This document shows, one piece after another, positions 32,713 through 44,976 of a DNA stretch of 64,000 nucleotides. Under the pieces are notes generated by a model. It ran no database searches, was not told where the DNA came from, and was given only the letters and a program-made list of their open reading frames with translations. Position 1 is the first letter of the stretch. Each line of letters begins with the position of its first letter. Source of the stretch: Trichosporon coremiiforme (taxonomy: Eukaryota > Basidiomycota > Tremellomycetes > Trichosporonales > Trichosporonaceae); NCBI GenBank assembly GCA_039545355.1, contig BCJJ01000006.1, forward strand, positions 1,426,001-1,490,000, in the 5' to 3' direction. A program made the translations under genes and the position numbers.

Positions 32713-33278
32713 CCGTACTGTGTAGATTCTATAAACCATGTCACTCGCATATCTGATTATCCATGATGCTGGTGCGTCAGCCGCATGCTCGACGTGCCCG
32801 ATGTGCCCGACTGAGGGTGCTGAGGGCGTGCGTTTCAGCCATGCACGGACTACGGATTCGGCAATCACCTGGATGTCGCTCACAGAACCGAGCGGTCAGC
32901 AGTGTCCTTAGCGTCGGTCTTCCAGAAGCACGGCCGCACGCCCTTGCGCCTGCATGCTCGGCGGTGCCCCCGTGCCCGGCGTGCCCGCATGCCCGCGCAT
33001 TATTTCTTGACTAGATGCATACACAGCAACGCTGGCGGTTGGACGCAGCCCGGTCGGTTATGGGCTCTACTAAACCAGGGTACCAAAACGAAACAGACAG
33101 GACAGGGATGTTTATGGCATTTATCGATAGGCGGGGATGGGTTTAATGGGGGGTACTGTAGGTGTGTGTTGCTGGCTTACGAGGATCAGCCTGTGTGTAT
33201 CCAAGGCAGCCGAGGGGAGAGGTCGAACTCTGCCCTTTTAGCTTGTTGTTCTAAGGGTGTGGTGATGTCGCAGGTGGC
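32713..33278. other. Intergenic stretch between convergent genes
   Basis: 566 bp holding the 3' ends of YOS9 and EMG1. GC-rich repeats of GCCCG/GTGCCC occur near 32960. No gene is seen. Confidence 0.55.
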
Positions 33279-34460
33279 TTAGACAATGTCCCAGAGCTCC
33301 TCCATGGCGCAGCAGAACTTGCCGCACGCGACCGAGGCAGACAGAGAGTAATCTGAGATGGAGATCTTCTGGTCAACGTAGTGGTCGGCGAAGTTGTCCG
33401 GTCCACGGGCCATGGCTCCGACAAAGACACAGATGGAGTGCGTCTCGGGCAGGGTAGGAAGGAACTGGGACAAGCGGACCGTCGGCGCGTCACCGGAGAG
33501 GGTGAGCTTGATCGTGTTCGTCGGCAGGTGGTCGGTGATGGGGTTCTTGATNACACGGAGGAGCTTCTCAGAGCCCTGGACACCACGAATGCTGAGCTTG
33601 TGAAGAAGCTGAACTGGGCTTGTCAGTCATGCCGACGGCCCCGAACTCACCCATGAGACCAGAGAAACGCTTGAACGTTCTCGGTATCCTGACGCTGGGN
33701 TTGACCTCGATGAGAACGCCCTTGGCAGTGTGAATGTACACCTGAAGAAGGCCAGCCTTGTTCAGGGGAGAGTCGAGCAGNGTAAGGAGACACTGGTGAG
33801 TAATGTCCGGACGCGCGTCGGCAATGTCACGGCCGGTCTTGGCCAGAATACCCTGGTGGTCGTCACAGTTAAGAAGAGCGTACTTCGCATCCTTGCCCTT
33901 CGACGACGACGAGTTGATCTTGTAAGCCTCAAGACAAGCCTGTGAATGTTAGCCCACGGCTGACAAATGGACGAGAGCCGAAGAAATGCGGCACCGCGGC
34001 TAGCCTCTGTCGTTCAGACGCGAGCCGTAGACTGCACGATGCCTCAGCATGCGAAGATACCCACCTGGCTAAGAACAACGATCAGTCGACGCCTGTTCTC
34101 CTTCTCCTCTCCGGTCTTGACGGTCGTAGCAGCCTGCGGGACCATGTTGGCGGCAGCGGCTGGTCTCCTGCTTCCGGGCAGGGGGCGGGTGACTCGGCTC
34201 GCGGCAACGGCAGCGTTGAGCTTCTCGCGAGTGTCCGAGTCGATCTCCTTGGCACCTCCGTGGATCTGGCCGCCCTCACCCGTCGTGACGCTGGGGTTAG
34301 GGGCGGAGGCGGCGCTCGCGGCGACGGCGGGGTCCTCGTCCTCCATCTTGGGGCGGGGCTGGAAGACCGGGGCTTCCGCCGACATCTTGGAAGTCTTGGG
34401 AGGGGGGAGCATCGAGTTGGATCCGCGCCTCTTAGGTTGGCTGAAGTTGCGAGTCGACAT
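33279..34460 (-). CDS. EMG1: Emg1/Nep1, 18S rRNA pseudouridine N1-methyltransferase (339 aa, 3 exons)
   Basis: Exon 1 is 34065-34460, exon 2 is 33651-33939 and exon 3 is 33279-33613; phases 0 and 1. The SPOUT core is nearly textbook: [80 protein letters not shown] and the end EELWDIV. The enzyme methylates the hypermodified pseudouridine of 18S rRNA and is needed for 40S assembly. The N-terminal extension of about 110 residues is longer than in yeast (252 aa in total there) and disordered ([18 protein letters not shown]). Three ambiguous bases lie in the coding exons and one just before the ATG. Confidence 0.93.
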
Positions 34461-34884
34461 GNTACGAAGAGTGCGAGCAGCCAAAGAGGGATAAATATCG
34501 CAGCGAATCGTCAGTATTGGGCGTGACGAACTTCTCAGCCAACTTTTGCTACGGGATCAAAATTAGCGCTTCCTTATGCAGACTTTCAAAGGACCCATTA
34601 GGCTGGTTTAAATGACGGTAGATCTTGTCCCATTAGGATTACGGTTTCAATTTCGTACGGCCCCCGGACACTTCATGCATTCGGATCAAGTCCGGACGTT
34701 CGCCGGCAGGCCGCCGGCATCTTCGGCAGGGGGACACACAGCTCGCTCTTATCTATCGCGCGCAATCAAAACAGAATCAGTAACAGGAATGCAGAATCGT
34801 GACAGGAATGCAGCAGATAGTTTAGGGGGGCGATGGATGCATCGATACAAACACACTTTACGCTACTGAACCAAAAGGACGAGT
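34461..34884. promoter_or_regulatory. Promoter of EMG1 and 3' region of RPL4
   Basis: 424 bp between two minus-strand genes, both for ribosome production. No named box is assigned. Confidence 0.4.
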
Positions 34885-35979
34885 TTAGGCAGCGAAGAGG
34901 GTGTTGGCGAACTCCTTGCCGGCGCGGCCAGTCGAGGCAGTCTTCTTGGTCTTGCCAGCGGCCTTGCGCTCCTGGCGGAGGAGCTCCTGGCGACGGAGGG
35001 TCTTGGCGTAGGGGTTGAGGCGGAAGAGAACAGCCTTGTTGCGGAGGGGGTTCTTCTTCTGNGTGAAGGGGCGCTTCTGGGTGGGCTGGCCGGCGGGGCG
35101 GACAACCGACTGGATCTCGTCGGAGTTGATGATGCGGGTAACATCGGTGTTCGAGATCTTGGCCTCGGGGAGGGTGAAGCCAGACTTGTTCTCGTAGATC
35201 TTGTCGAGGGCCTTGAAGGCGTCCTCAGTCCAGATGACGAAGCGACCAACGTGGCCACCAGGGGCGAGCTGGAGGAGGTTGAGGGCGTCAACGGGCGAGG
35301 TCTCGACACCGGGGACGTTGCGGAAGGCACGAACGATNCCCTCGTCCTTGCCGTAAACGACAAGGGGGCCGCGGCGCTGGCGGTAGCGGCGGTTGCGCAT
35401 CTTGCCCTTACCGGCGCGGATCTTGCGGGAGTTGGAAACCTTGGCGACGTCGGGGTAGGCGGCGAGCGACTTCAGGAGCTCGACGGCGGCCTTGGTCTTC
35501 TCGGTCTTCTCAGCAGCAGAGGAGATGACGAGGGGAACCTCCTGGATCTGCTCGATGCGGTGGCCACGAGCGAGAACGAGCGAAGGGAGGGCCGAGGCAG
35601 CCAGAGCCGAAGCGACGGCGTAGCGACGCTGGTTCTGGTTGACCTTGACGTGCCACTTGCGCCAGGTCTTGGTGGGGGCGAACATGCGACCGCCACGGCA
35701 CATGTTGCCGAAGGCGGCCTGACCAGAGCGCTGGGTACCACCACCGCCGACACGGGGGATACGAGCGACGGCACGACCAGTACCCCACGACTCGGCGGAG
35801 GTCTGGTGACCGGCGTTCTCAGCAACGGCGTAAGCCTGACGACGGTTCTTGGCGATCGACTTGTGGACGGCCTGGACAACGTCGATACGGATGGGAGCCG
35901 TGAAGACAGCGGGGAGGGGGACAGAGCCCGAGGCCTCGCCGGAGGCNGAGAAGACGGAAACGGTGGGGCGGGCAGCCAT
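34885..35979 (-). CDS. RPL4: 60S ribosomal protein uL4 (364 aa)
   Basis: Intronless, starting [10 protein letters not shown]. Typical uL4 motifs follow in order: [78 protein letters not shown] and [20 protein letters not shown]. Length is close to yeast Rpl4 (362 aa). Most cytosolic ribosomal protein genes in this fungal group carry introns, so the lack of one is mildly unusual. Three ambiguous bases fall at codon third positions. The protein lines the exit tunnel of the large subunit. Confidence 0.96.
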   Translation of the reverse strand: MAARPTVSVFXASGEASGSVPLPAVFTAPIRIDVVQAVHKSIAKNRRQAYAVAENAGHQTSAESWGTGRAVARIPRVGGGGTQRSGQAAFGNMCRGGRMFAPTKTWRKWHVKVNQNQRRYAVASALAASALPSLVLARGHRIEQIQEVPLVISSAAEKTEKTKAAVELLKSLAAYPDVAKVSNSRKIRAGKGKMRNRRYRQRRGPLVVYGKDEXIVRAFRNVPGVETSPVDALNLLQLAPGGHVGRFVIWTEDAFKALDKIYENKSGFTLPEAKISNTDVTRIINSDEIQSVVRPAGQPTQKRPFXQKKNPLRNKAVLFRLNPYAKTLRRQELLRQERKAAGKTKKTASTGRAGKEFANTLFAA

Positions 35980-37004
35980 TCTGTCTGGTCAGCTACTGTT
36001 CGTCGTCGGAAATTTCAAGATCTCGCGGCAAGGTGATAATTTCGATATTTGCAGGCAGGCGCTGCGTCTTTTCCACTCCCAATCGCAACTTTGACGGCAC
36101 ATTTTCAAAGCGATCTTTGGCGAGAAGCACGCGTCTGCGTTTCGCGGGACGCCTTCCGTCTTCAAATACTTGACAAGAGTTCGACAAGTCGTGCGAGGCG
36201 ACAGTATATCTTCTGATCCTTTCTCATTCCAGTCCAGGTGACTTCCTTCCTGCCCGTGGCTCTAGCTGTGTTTCCTTCGTATCGTCCTTGCCGCTGAGAT
36301 CATCGCGCGCACTCACTTGTTTTCTGGTCGAAGTTGAGGGATGGGGAGGAAGGGATGGTCAGAACGCAAGAAAACTCAGCGGCCAGCAGCAGCGTCCGCC
36401 AGGCCACCCAGGAGCCAGGCACGCACCAGTGCCTCACTGAGAGTTTTTGGCCACGAAGATGTTAAGGCCGTTAGTTCCGGGTGTGGCACTTTTAATTTCG
36501 AGACCTCCACTTCAAAGGTCCACCAGATCAGGTGCGTTGGTGGTCTGTCGTACAGCCTGATTGCTGGCTATGTCCATCGTGGTTCAGGTAGACTGTAAAG
36601 CATCGAGAGCATCGAAGCGATGGATGGGATCTCACTGATTCTGTAGTCTCGAACGGCGTTCCCAGACGAGGCTACAACTGTGCTATTGAGATACAGATGT
36701 CTGTGTCCCCATGGTGGTTGAACGGCTGTTTCGCCTGCCCGCCAGCTCAAATCTTTGTAACAGCTCAAGGATTCTACATATGCAGACAGTAGTTAATGCG
36801 CGCCAGTTGGTAATTAAGTATGGGAGATGTTCTGCATGCAAAGGTGTGACGCAGAAGAATGATCTACCCTGACCCTGCACCAGCGATTCCGTTGCTCGAT
36901 AACTGCGGGCCAATTAAGGAATGTTTCGCCGCTCACGTACACTGCGAGCTCATGTCCCGAGATTTCGAGTTTCCGACGTTTATCGACGGACCACCACGAC
37001 CAAC
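35980..37004. other. Intergenic stretch between divergent ribosomal-protein genes
   Basis: About 1 kb with no gene seen. It should contain the RPL4 promoter near 35980-36350 and the bL33m leader near 37005. Confidence 0.5.
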
Positions 37005-37361
37005 ATGGCCGCCAAAGCGAAGTCCCGGTAAGTCGACGGAGCTTTGCGTGCGCCTCGTAGCAGCTAACAAACCCCAGGCGTATGCTGGTCAAGCTCGTCT
37101 CGACCGCCCTCACTGGCTACTTCTACACGACCTCGCGCATCCGTACCGCTCCGAAGCTCATGATGCTCAAGTACGACCCTCTCAGTGAGTACCATGTTTC
37201 TAGAGACGCATGGGGGTTTGGAAAATGCCACAGCAGATCAGAACTGTTAGCTTGGTCTGCTTCTCTTCTCGCTGCTCTCGTGCTCTCCAATGTAGCAGGA
37301 CAGTCTGCTGACATCCTCAGTCAAGAAGAAGGTCCTCTTCGCCGAGGCCAAGATCAAGTAG
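37005..37361 (+). CDS. MRPL39: Mitochondrial ribosomal protein bL33m (56 aa, 3 exons)
   Basis: Exons 37005-37027, 37078-37184 and 37321-37361, too short and split to stand out as one ORF. The product begins MAAKAKSRRMLVKLVSTAL, goes on with TGYFYTTSRIRTAPKLMM and KYDPL, and ends KKKVLFAEAKIK. This is the bL33 pattern, about the length of bacterial L33. bL33m is a small protein of the mitochondrial large subunit; the very basic N-terminus may double as a targeting signal. It converges with CUZ1. Confidence 0.9.
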
Positions 37362-37495
37362 CCACCTCAACTCCGATACCCCTATGCATAGATACCCGAC
37401 TCCTGGAAGAAAAGAGAACAGGATACGACACAAGGAAGGCGCTCTACTGATTAATAGGCATAGTCGTGGAGTTCTAACCGTCTACCTCAGTCTAT

Positions 37496-38627
37496 TTACT
37501 CGGTCCAATCTCGGACAAGAGCCAGGACGTCGCCAGTCTTGATCACCTTACCAACAGACTGCGACAGATCGAGCTTACGTGCTTGATGTTCCCCGGGCTC
37601 CCCTGGAACGCGGATGAGGAATATGTTCTGCTGTCAGCTTAGAGGAGTGCTTCCTCGGCCCCACCTGACTTCCACTTAGCTTCGCCTTGCTCAACAGAGT
37701 GTCATACACCTTTCCTACGGGTATAGTCTACTGTCAGCTTGGTCGAGAAGTAGCAAGCTCACGTTGGGGATCCAGAGGCGCTCGGGTTTCGGTGTACCCA
37801 GTTCGGCGGCGCGCTTGCTCGGGTCGTACTTTGGCGGTTGGGCGCGCACCTTCTCCGCCATCGCAACGACCCACTCAACGGCCACAGCATCTTCTCGCTT
37901 GACTTTTGGGTCCAGAGGCTTGGCCAGAGATCGCATCTTCATGCAGTGCAGTTTGAAAACCTTGTCCTCTGCTGATGGTGCCGAAGCAGGCGTCGAAGGG
38001 GCAGCTGCAGGAGAATGCGCAGCGCTGGCCGCCGCCTGCTGGGCTGAGGGCGGAACGGATCTCTGCTCGGGTTTTGGGGGCTCGCGCTTCCTGTCTACTT
38101 GCGGAGGCATCTTCAGGCGCTCGCGGTTCGCCGCGTTCGGGAAGTGCTTGCTCATCACCTCTTTCGCCCGCTCGATCCGCGCTTGTGTAGCGTCCTGTCG
38201 CGCTGTGTCTTCTCTGGGTGCCTCACAGTTGTGCGCGTTCTGGGACCGATGGCTGCTGTCAGCTGCAACGGACGCGCAGATCAGCTGGGACGTATGCTCA
38301 CGTAAGGCAGAAGGCTTGTTGGCATCCTTTGCACCTCACTTGCCGTGCAATGTCCTCCTCTGACGCCTTAACTCCGTCGACAGTGATGTCCTCATACCCT
38401 CCCAAGCTCTCTATCGTCTCGGAGTCGCAGCCAGGTAGAGCACACACTCCTTTTATCCGCTTCCGAGAGCTCTCAGGCCCCGGAGAATCGACGGACGGGG
38501 AGTCAGAGCAGCCATGGTGATGGACATGCTCCTTGCAGAATGTCCCTGAACAATGCGGGCAAGTGAATGGTAGAAAGTCGACCAGACTGCAGGTCTGACA
38601 CTGTTTGCCGATATACAGTGTCGCCAT
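37496..38627 (-). CDS. CUZ1: AN1 zinc-finger protein Cuz1/ZFAND1 (336 aa, 4 exons)
   Basis: Exons in order: 38302-38627, 37763-38252, 37665-37727, 37496-37627; introns 49, 35 and 37 nt. The first AN1 finger starts CQTCSLVDFLPFTCPHCSG with CKEHVHHHGC. The second spans intron 1 (RCKGCQQAFCLT then HRSQNAHNC). A Pro/Ala-rich linker leads to a ubiquitin-like end (TIPVGKVYDTLLSKAKLSG; NIFLIRVPGEPGE). Cuz1 binds Cdc48 and the proteasome and protects against arsenite. It is longer than the yeast protein (274 aa), mostly in the linker. It is divergent from the GGF-repeat gene, with 202 bp between starts. Confidence 0.87.
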
Positions 38628-38829
38628 GGTCGGTCGTCGGGTGCGCGAAGCGGAGGTTGCAATCAAGAGGGCAGGCGGCAACAGACCTTCCTCGATCTCG
38701 ATCAGTGACGTACGGCACAGACGGGAGCAGATGGTCGTAGTTGACTGTACTTCTGATCGCCGACATTTGTTATTGCCAGAATCACTACTGCATCCACTCC
38801 ACTTACAACATTCATCACACTTGCCAAGC

Positions 38830-39832
38830 ATGGAGGAAGATGCCGACCCAGAGTTTCTCGAGCTCTCCGAACGGCAGCGTGCTGCTATCGATCGGACGTT
38901 CAACCGTGGCCTCCGGCGGCCAACGAAACGGCGGCGGCTCGACCGCAAGGCGAAATCGTCGGCACGGTCAACTCCGGCTGGAGGCTTCCTTCCGGACGAT
39001 GACGATATGGCGGGAGGATTTGTCCCAGACGATGATGCCGTAGGGTTCATCCCGGACGACGACGCGGGAGGATTCATCCCCGATGACGACGGAGGGGGCT
39101 TCATCCCAGGCGACGAGGAAGGCGGTGGATTTGTAGACGATGAGACCCCAGCGGCCCAGACAGCTTCGACCACGCCGTCCGAACGAGTACCGATCGGAAG
39201 AGTGCCAGCCCTCTTAGCATCGCTTAGTCTTCCTTCGGATGAAGACGTTCTGTCCGTGTTCCGCGCCAGTGCTGCGGGCTGGGACGATGAGGAGGAAGGC
39301 AGCGGTGGCGCCGTTAGCCTCAAGGACTGGCGTGCCGTCTGTGCAGCACTCATGACTCCCGGAAACGACGACGATTTGCAAGACGAAGGAGAAGATGGCA
39401 ATCTTGAAGACGACCTGAGCTCTCTGTCATCTGACGAGGACGATTTCCGGCCATCAGACGAGGATGACGAAGAGGACGAAAGATCCGAGTACGGGAAGAA
39501 GTCTGCATCGGCGACACCAGCGCCAAGGCGGCGCCAGAAACGTCAGCCGAAGGTGCATCTGTCGTCTCAGCAGAAGGAGCTCGGTCGTGACATCTGGGAT
39601 ATGCTTAAGCCGCGAGGGGGCGTCACCCTATCCAAGGAAGAGGTCAAGAAGTGGGCAAGGGAGATGGGCGAGATGTGGTCAGACGACGAGGTGAGTGGTG
39701 ACCGTGTTGTGGTGTGAGGTTCATTCTAACATACGCCAGATCACAGATATGGTCTCCATGTTTGCTGGTGGTGCCAAACAGCTCTCGTTCGATCAGTTCT
39801 GCATCGTACTTCTCAGAGCAGGCCTGGTGTAA
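38830..39832 (+). CDS. Acidic GGF-PDDD repeat protein with EF-hand-like end (317 aa, 2 exons)
   Basis: Exons 38830-39690 and 39740-39832. I do not recognise a named ortholog. Residues about 50-100 carry six units of the type GGF[LVI]PDDD, spaced 9-11 residues (GGFLPDDDD, GGFVPDDD, GFIPDDD, GGFIPDDD, GFIPGDEE, GGFVDDE). A basic box (PTKRRRLDRK) precedes them. The middle is strongly acidic. The C-terminal 75 residues resemble a degenerate EF-hand pair (ELGRDIWDMLKPRGGVTLSK, MVSMFAGGAKQLSFDQFCIV) without the full set of calcium ligands. It is probably nuclear, given the basic box; function unknown. Confidence 0.7.
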
Positions 39833-41592
39833 CGTACCTCACGCACGTTCAGCACTTAAGCACGCGATTCCGCAAGCGCAATCGTCATCGCGTTTAGAGT
39901 CTCGCTAGTTCTGGGGTATATTGGCTCGTCCTCTAGCCTTACCGCCTGCTGTTCGCTCTGCCAAGACCGGCTCACTGCTCGAAGGCGCTCTTACGAGAGC
40001 ACTGGAGCACAGAGGTCGAATCCATAGGGGCTCCTTGGATCCTCCTGGGCCGTCGGCGTCTCCCATAACCCCAACAAGGCGTGTAGGTCAACACTCTGAC
40101 ATACACTTTGCACAGCGTTTGTCTTTAGCGCAAGTGCGTTTAAACGTGTCAGGTGCACGCCAGCGCCTAACGTATCATGACCGTGACGCCCCGAGGTCCA
40201 TGTTGTATTACCTGATTGTAGTAATTTATCTGCTGCGATGATGTGTAGCGTCTGAGAGCTCTATGTCTGCTGGTCTCGAGTACTAACAGCTGCACGGCCG
40301 GCGATACTTCCGGCGCGCCCGGCGGCCGTGCATGCCAGGGCCCCGGGCTTTCCGACAGGAGTTGGGTTAATCAGTTGCCATATGGAGACGTACTCCATTG
40401 ATAGGGGTACGGAACAGAATTGGATCGTACGTTTATACGATGACGGTCCTGACGTCCCGAGTTATATTAGGTACATGACGCGCAGGACAAGCTGGGTACG
40501 TTCGATGCGGGAGCAAGGAACCGAGTTCAGCTGGTCGCGTTTCTCACATCGCCAGACAGAACGGTCCCAGATAAGCGGACTGGTCACCCGTAGCCCGCAT
40601 GAGCGCCTGACCATGCACACATTACTCTTGAGTTTCTGGTATCATGACAAATTCCCTGTCGGGATTACGGATGGCAAGAGGGCCCAGGCGAGGGAAAGGG
40701 GCTTGCCTGCCTCTGGGGCCGCGGAAGGGTAAGACCTTAGTCCAGCAGTAAGCTCCTAGCTGGCCTAGCTCCGAGCGCTCCTGTGCGTGCGCACGTTCTG
40801 GTGCATGGACATTGAAAGCGTTGACGCCGGTCCGAGTGAAAAGGTCGCCGACCACTAGCGTCGCATAAGGTTAATGGTTAGTGGAAGATTACTGGTGGCG
40901 TAGAGCACCCGCGCTGAACCCAAATCAACCTCCTCATCTTGCATAGTCCTCTCAGCCCTGGGCCCCGCCGTTCACCTTGTTCCGCGCGTGCATCCTCTTT
41001 CTTCATCTACTTTTTGTCTCTCCACTTCATTTCGCTCCAGCTCGAGGCTGCCTGGCCACTCTCGCTCTTCGGTCGGACGGTGCTAGGCAATTGCTAATCT
41101 GCCTAGCGTTGACGAGTTCCAGGTCCAACACTGCACCGCACTTGCTGTGCTCATCGTCGCCGTCTCCCTCCAACATTCCTACGTTCAAACGTAGCTTCCT
41201 TCCCCTCTCCTCTCCGACCTCGACTTCTACTTCGATCTTGGACATACCTGTAGGGCTCTGTTAATCTCTTGACGACTGTCATCGCTTTCGGCACCCTATC
41301 TCTTTAATCGTTCGACTCCCATTCCGGCTCCGGCATCGAGGCCGGCGGCGATCTCTTATTATTGTCCACACCTCTATCACGTACAGTGTATCCATATCGC
41401 AGATCCGACACGTTCCCTTCACGATCTTCTCGACTCCCCCGAATAAATACACGATCGTTCCAGTGCCCCCGCCCGACGCCGACACTGTATCGTTACCTGT
41501 AAACCGAAAATCACCCAACACACCCCGCATGCTGTTGGATTCACAGTAAAATTACTCCGGACAATATATTCAATTGCACTACACTGCCAGCC
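39833..41592. other. 1.8-kb intergenic stretch; leader of the Zn2Cys6 gene
   Basis: No gene is supported; ORFs are short and contradictory. The last 600 bases are pyrimidine-rich, as in a long fungal 5' leader. A hairpin lies at 40291-40332. Confidence 0.5.
40291..40332. repeat. Inverted repeat able to form a 10-bp hairpin
   Basis: TGCACGGCCG (40291-40300) and CGGCCGTGCA (40323-40332) are perfect complements around a 22-base GC-rich loop. Confidence 0.85.
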
Positions 41593-44458
41593 ATGAGCGC
41601 TGCCGGGGAAAGCAGTAAGAACGGTGAGATCTGGTCTCGGAAGAGGTGTCGGGGCGTCATGTGCTGACGAGATAGGCTCTAGCGCCGAGTTCGTGACATC
41701 AATGTCACCCGTCGTTGACGCCAGGCCCGATGCTTCCAAGAAGGATGCCCCTCCCAACCCCCCTCCCAGTGAGTACGCTGATGGAACTCGACGGCTGACG
41801 TGCAGAAAAGACACCAGGGGGAACCGGTCCAAAGAAGGTCGATGTATCCCACTTTCCCCATTATGGTTTGAAGCGTGGGATGGCGTGCACGTTCTGCAGA
41901 CGGCGGAAACTCGTAAGTCACCGTGACGTGGGAACGTTGCCGATGTGACAGACTAATCGCTTCAGAAATGTTCAGGTGATCGCCCGATGTGCACGAACTG
42001 CACAAAGTACAACAAGGTNTGCGAGTATGGACCGCCAGTGAAGGCTCCTAAGCCTCCAAAGAACCCGCCGCCGCAAGCTCTCTATGACATCAACGGCAAC
42101 CAGCATATCCCGGGCATGGCACACCCTCAGCCTCACAGCGCTACTCCAAATGGAATGAGCGTTGGCATGCTCTACACGGAAGAACCCCCATCGTCGTTCG
42201 ACTTCATTGGGCAGGGCATTCCTGACCCAGGTCCAATGAACAGCATGCCCATGCCGAACATGTCTCCCGCCAACCTTGGGCACGACCTGAATGGGATGAA
42301 CTCGTTCAGTGCCAATTTATCGACCCCCTCGCCTTTTGTCGCCGACCAGGCTCAGCCTATCATTGGCATGCCCCCGTATGTTCCTTCAGCTGGCCCAGAA
42401 GTCTACTACGACCCTGCCATGTGGGTCCCGACCTCCTCAGAAGGGGTACAACAGCAGGTATTTGACATTTCTCAAATGTCTGCGGCTCCTGAGCCAATGC
42501 AGTCGCAGTTCCAGTCGACGATGGAGACGCAGGGATCCCAGCAGACACAGCAAACCCAGCAGACACAGCCATTCGCGTCGAACATGAACACAGACTACCA
42601 GCAGCCAGTGTTCGAGTCACCCGCGCCGTCTGCCCAATCAAGACAACAGAGTGTNTTGACGACTTCGAGCGCGGGCTCTCGAGTAGGATCCGCAGCCAAC
42701 TACATCACGACTGTCTCGGATCCGCCGACCCCGGATGGGCTTGGAGCTGTGTCAGGGTCGACCCCTAACTCGGAGGACAATGCGTCGGGGACCGAGCGAC
42801 CGAAGGCCTCGAGGATGTACAGGCAAACGGCTAGTATTTATGTCGCAGACGCTGGAACGAATGTAGACGGCCTGACGGAACGGCTAGGCGAGTTCCTGTT
42901 CTCTCCGAATAGCTCGGCCGTCAAGGATGATGAGCAGGTCAGACGAAGGAAGAAGGGAAGCGGCAATGTCCTTCTGAAGCCGGACGGGACCTCCGTGAAG
43001 CGAATGCGGGCTGAGTATGATGGCCTGCTGGACTCGTTCCGATCCATTCTTCTCGACTGCTTCCTCGCCCACGTTACCTTGTTCTTCGAGATGAGCGTTC
43101 CTCGATTCAGGTACCGAATGACATTCGCCGACCGAAGGCGGCCGTCTCTTGCCCTTCTCAACACCATGTACCTGTGGGCCACGAGAATCTCCAACGCGCC
43201 CCAGATGTCGAACATGGAGAAGCAATTCTTTGAACAGGCGTGCACCCACCTCGACATCTCGACTTCGACTGTGGACAGGCTCATCGACGGAGTTCGCGCC
43301 GCAATGCTCTTGTCGGCATACTCCTACGCCTCCGGACGACACCATGAGGGCTGGTGTCTCGGTGGGTTGGCTGTGAGGGTGGCGGTCTCCTGTGGCTTGC
43401 ACCGCATCTCTTCAATGACCCTGCGGCCCCCGCCTCCAAGAAACCCCTTCCTCCGAAACCAGCACTTCCTCCTCCCGCCGCCAGAGGACGCGGTGGAGCT
43501 TGGTGAGAGAATCCACGCCTTCTGGGCGGCCTTCTCCATTGACCGAGCTGGTGCTCTGGCGACTGGCTACCCTAGTGGAATGCACGATGACGACATCAGG
43601 ACGCCCTTCCATCGACCGCTTGCCGATATCTCGGCCGGTATGGTATCCGAAACCGACGACATCACCGTGAAAGACCTGTTCGTCGGCAACGTCGGTGATA
43701 CGGCACGCGACAATCACTACATCAGGTGGCTCAAGGTAGTCATCATCCTGGAACGGGCGTCGAAGCTCGCCTATCTTGAGCCCGACGACGACTCACCTTA
43801 CNCCCAGGCCTGGAACAAGTACCACCTGACTCTGCACCGCGATCCTGGTCAGCCCAAGCCCCCGGCCTACCTCGACCAGCCGAAGTACCGCAACCCGGGT
43901 CGCTTCCGTGGTTGTTTGCTCGCCATTGAGCAGTTTACCAACTGCCTAGGCGTGGACGGTGTATTCCCAGTGACGCGGCGCGCCCACGCCGAGCAGGACG
44001 GCCAGCCAGAACCGGAAATTTCTCCCGCCACCTTGATGCTTCATCATATGATTGCTGCGGTTCACATGGTCCTGCACGACATCAACTCGCTCGAAGTCGA
44101 GAACACGGAGGCAGTNATGGCTGCCCGCAGAAGCGTGACGCTGTTCCGTGCAGTTCCTCCGATCCCCTTCACAGAGGTTGATGCCTTCGTTATCCTCGTT
44201 TGGAGCATGATTGCAAAGGTCCTGATCAAGGAGGCGCACCGCCTAACTCTGGTTGGCGACTCGGAGAACGCTCGCATCACCGCCGGAGACGCCGACACTG
44301 CCATTGCCGAGATCCGTCGCATCGCGTTGACGATGCACCTTGCGCGGACACAGGCCAACGCCCTCGACGAGCTTAAGCAAGCTGCGCTCTCTGCGGGACC
44401 CCAGCCTGGAATATCCAGCATGTCGCTCGAACAGTTCATGTTCCCCACGCCAATGTAA
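41593..44458 (+). CDS. Zn2Cys6 transcription factor with fungal regulatory domain (907 aa, 4 exons)
   Basis: Exons 41593-41623, 41676-41768, 41806-41912 and 41966-44458. The binuclear zinc cluster is split by intron 3: CTFCRRRKLKC, then SGDRPMCTNCTKYNKVC, six Cys in the Gal4-type order, preceded by HYGLKRGMA. A Pro/Gln-rich region (QQTQQTQQTQP) follows. The fungal-specific middle homology region is at about 350-600 (LLNTMYLWATRIS, HEGWCLGGLAVRVAVSCGLH, FWAAFSIDRAGALATGYPSG). There is no clear coiled coil after the cluster. The genes it controls cannot be told from sequence. Four ambiguous bases lie in exon 4. Confidence 0.88.
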
Positions 44459-44976
44459 TAGCCATCACCACTCTACGACCCAATCTTGACCCCTAACGTT
44501 TTGTCTCCTTACGCTCATATGGGTTTTGTTCCTGTAGAACAACGATTGTGCTTCTCTGTATCTAGATGATCTATGGACGTTTGCCGCTGTCACTACTTGG
44601 AGCCGCCGATGAATGGCGGGGACTTCTCCGCCAGAATGTGTGACCTCTGACAATTCGTTGTTTCTATCCTCGCGCTCGATGCTGGTACACCAGGAGCTGT
44701 GAACTGACGGCTGCCAATGCGACCAAGGGGTCTGAAGCTGGTTGCGACGCTCCGGCGACGGACATGTCGATGCATAAGGTGGAAGCGAGGGCGAGACTTG
44801 TGATGTCCACGTGACGGCTCTGGTGCGATTGTTGGGGTTCGGATCGGGTGCGACCGAGAGCACGCCGAGTGCGATCAAGTAGCCGGTCCCGTACCTTAGT
44901 GAGAGTACAAAAGCATCTCTTTGTCAGCTTCCCCATCGCCCACGTCCCCTCTGTTGAACTTCGCATCTCATCCGTC
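44459..44976. other. Intergenic stretch before the small ABM gene
   Basis: 518 bp, presumably the 3' region of the Zn2Cys6 gene and the promoter of the next gene. No gene is seen. Confidence 0.5.

Noticed and set aside
38298..39401. 367-codon minus-strand ORF opposite the GGF-repeat gene
   Set aside because: Only its last 109 codons are real (CUZ1 exon 1, from the ATG at 38627). The upstream part is the antisense of the acidic repeats.
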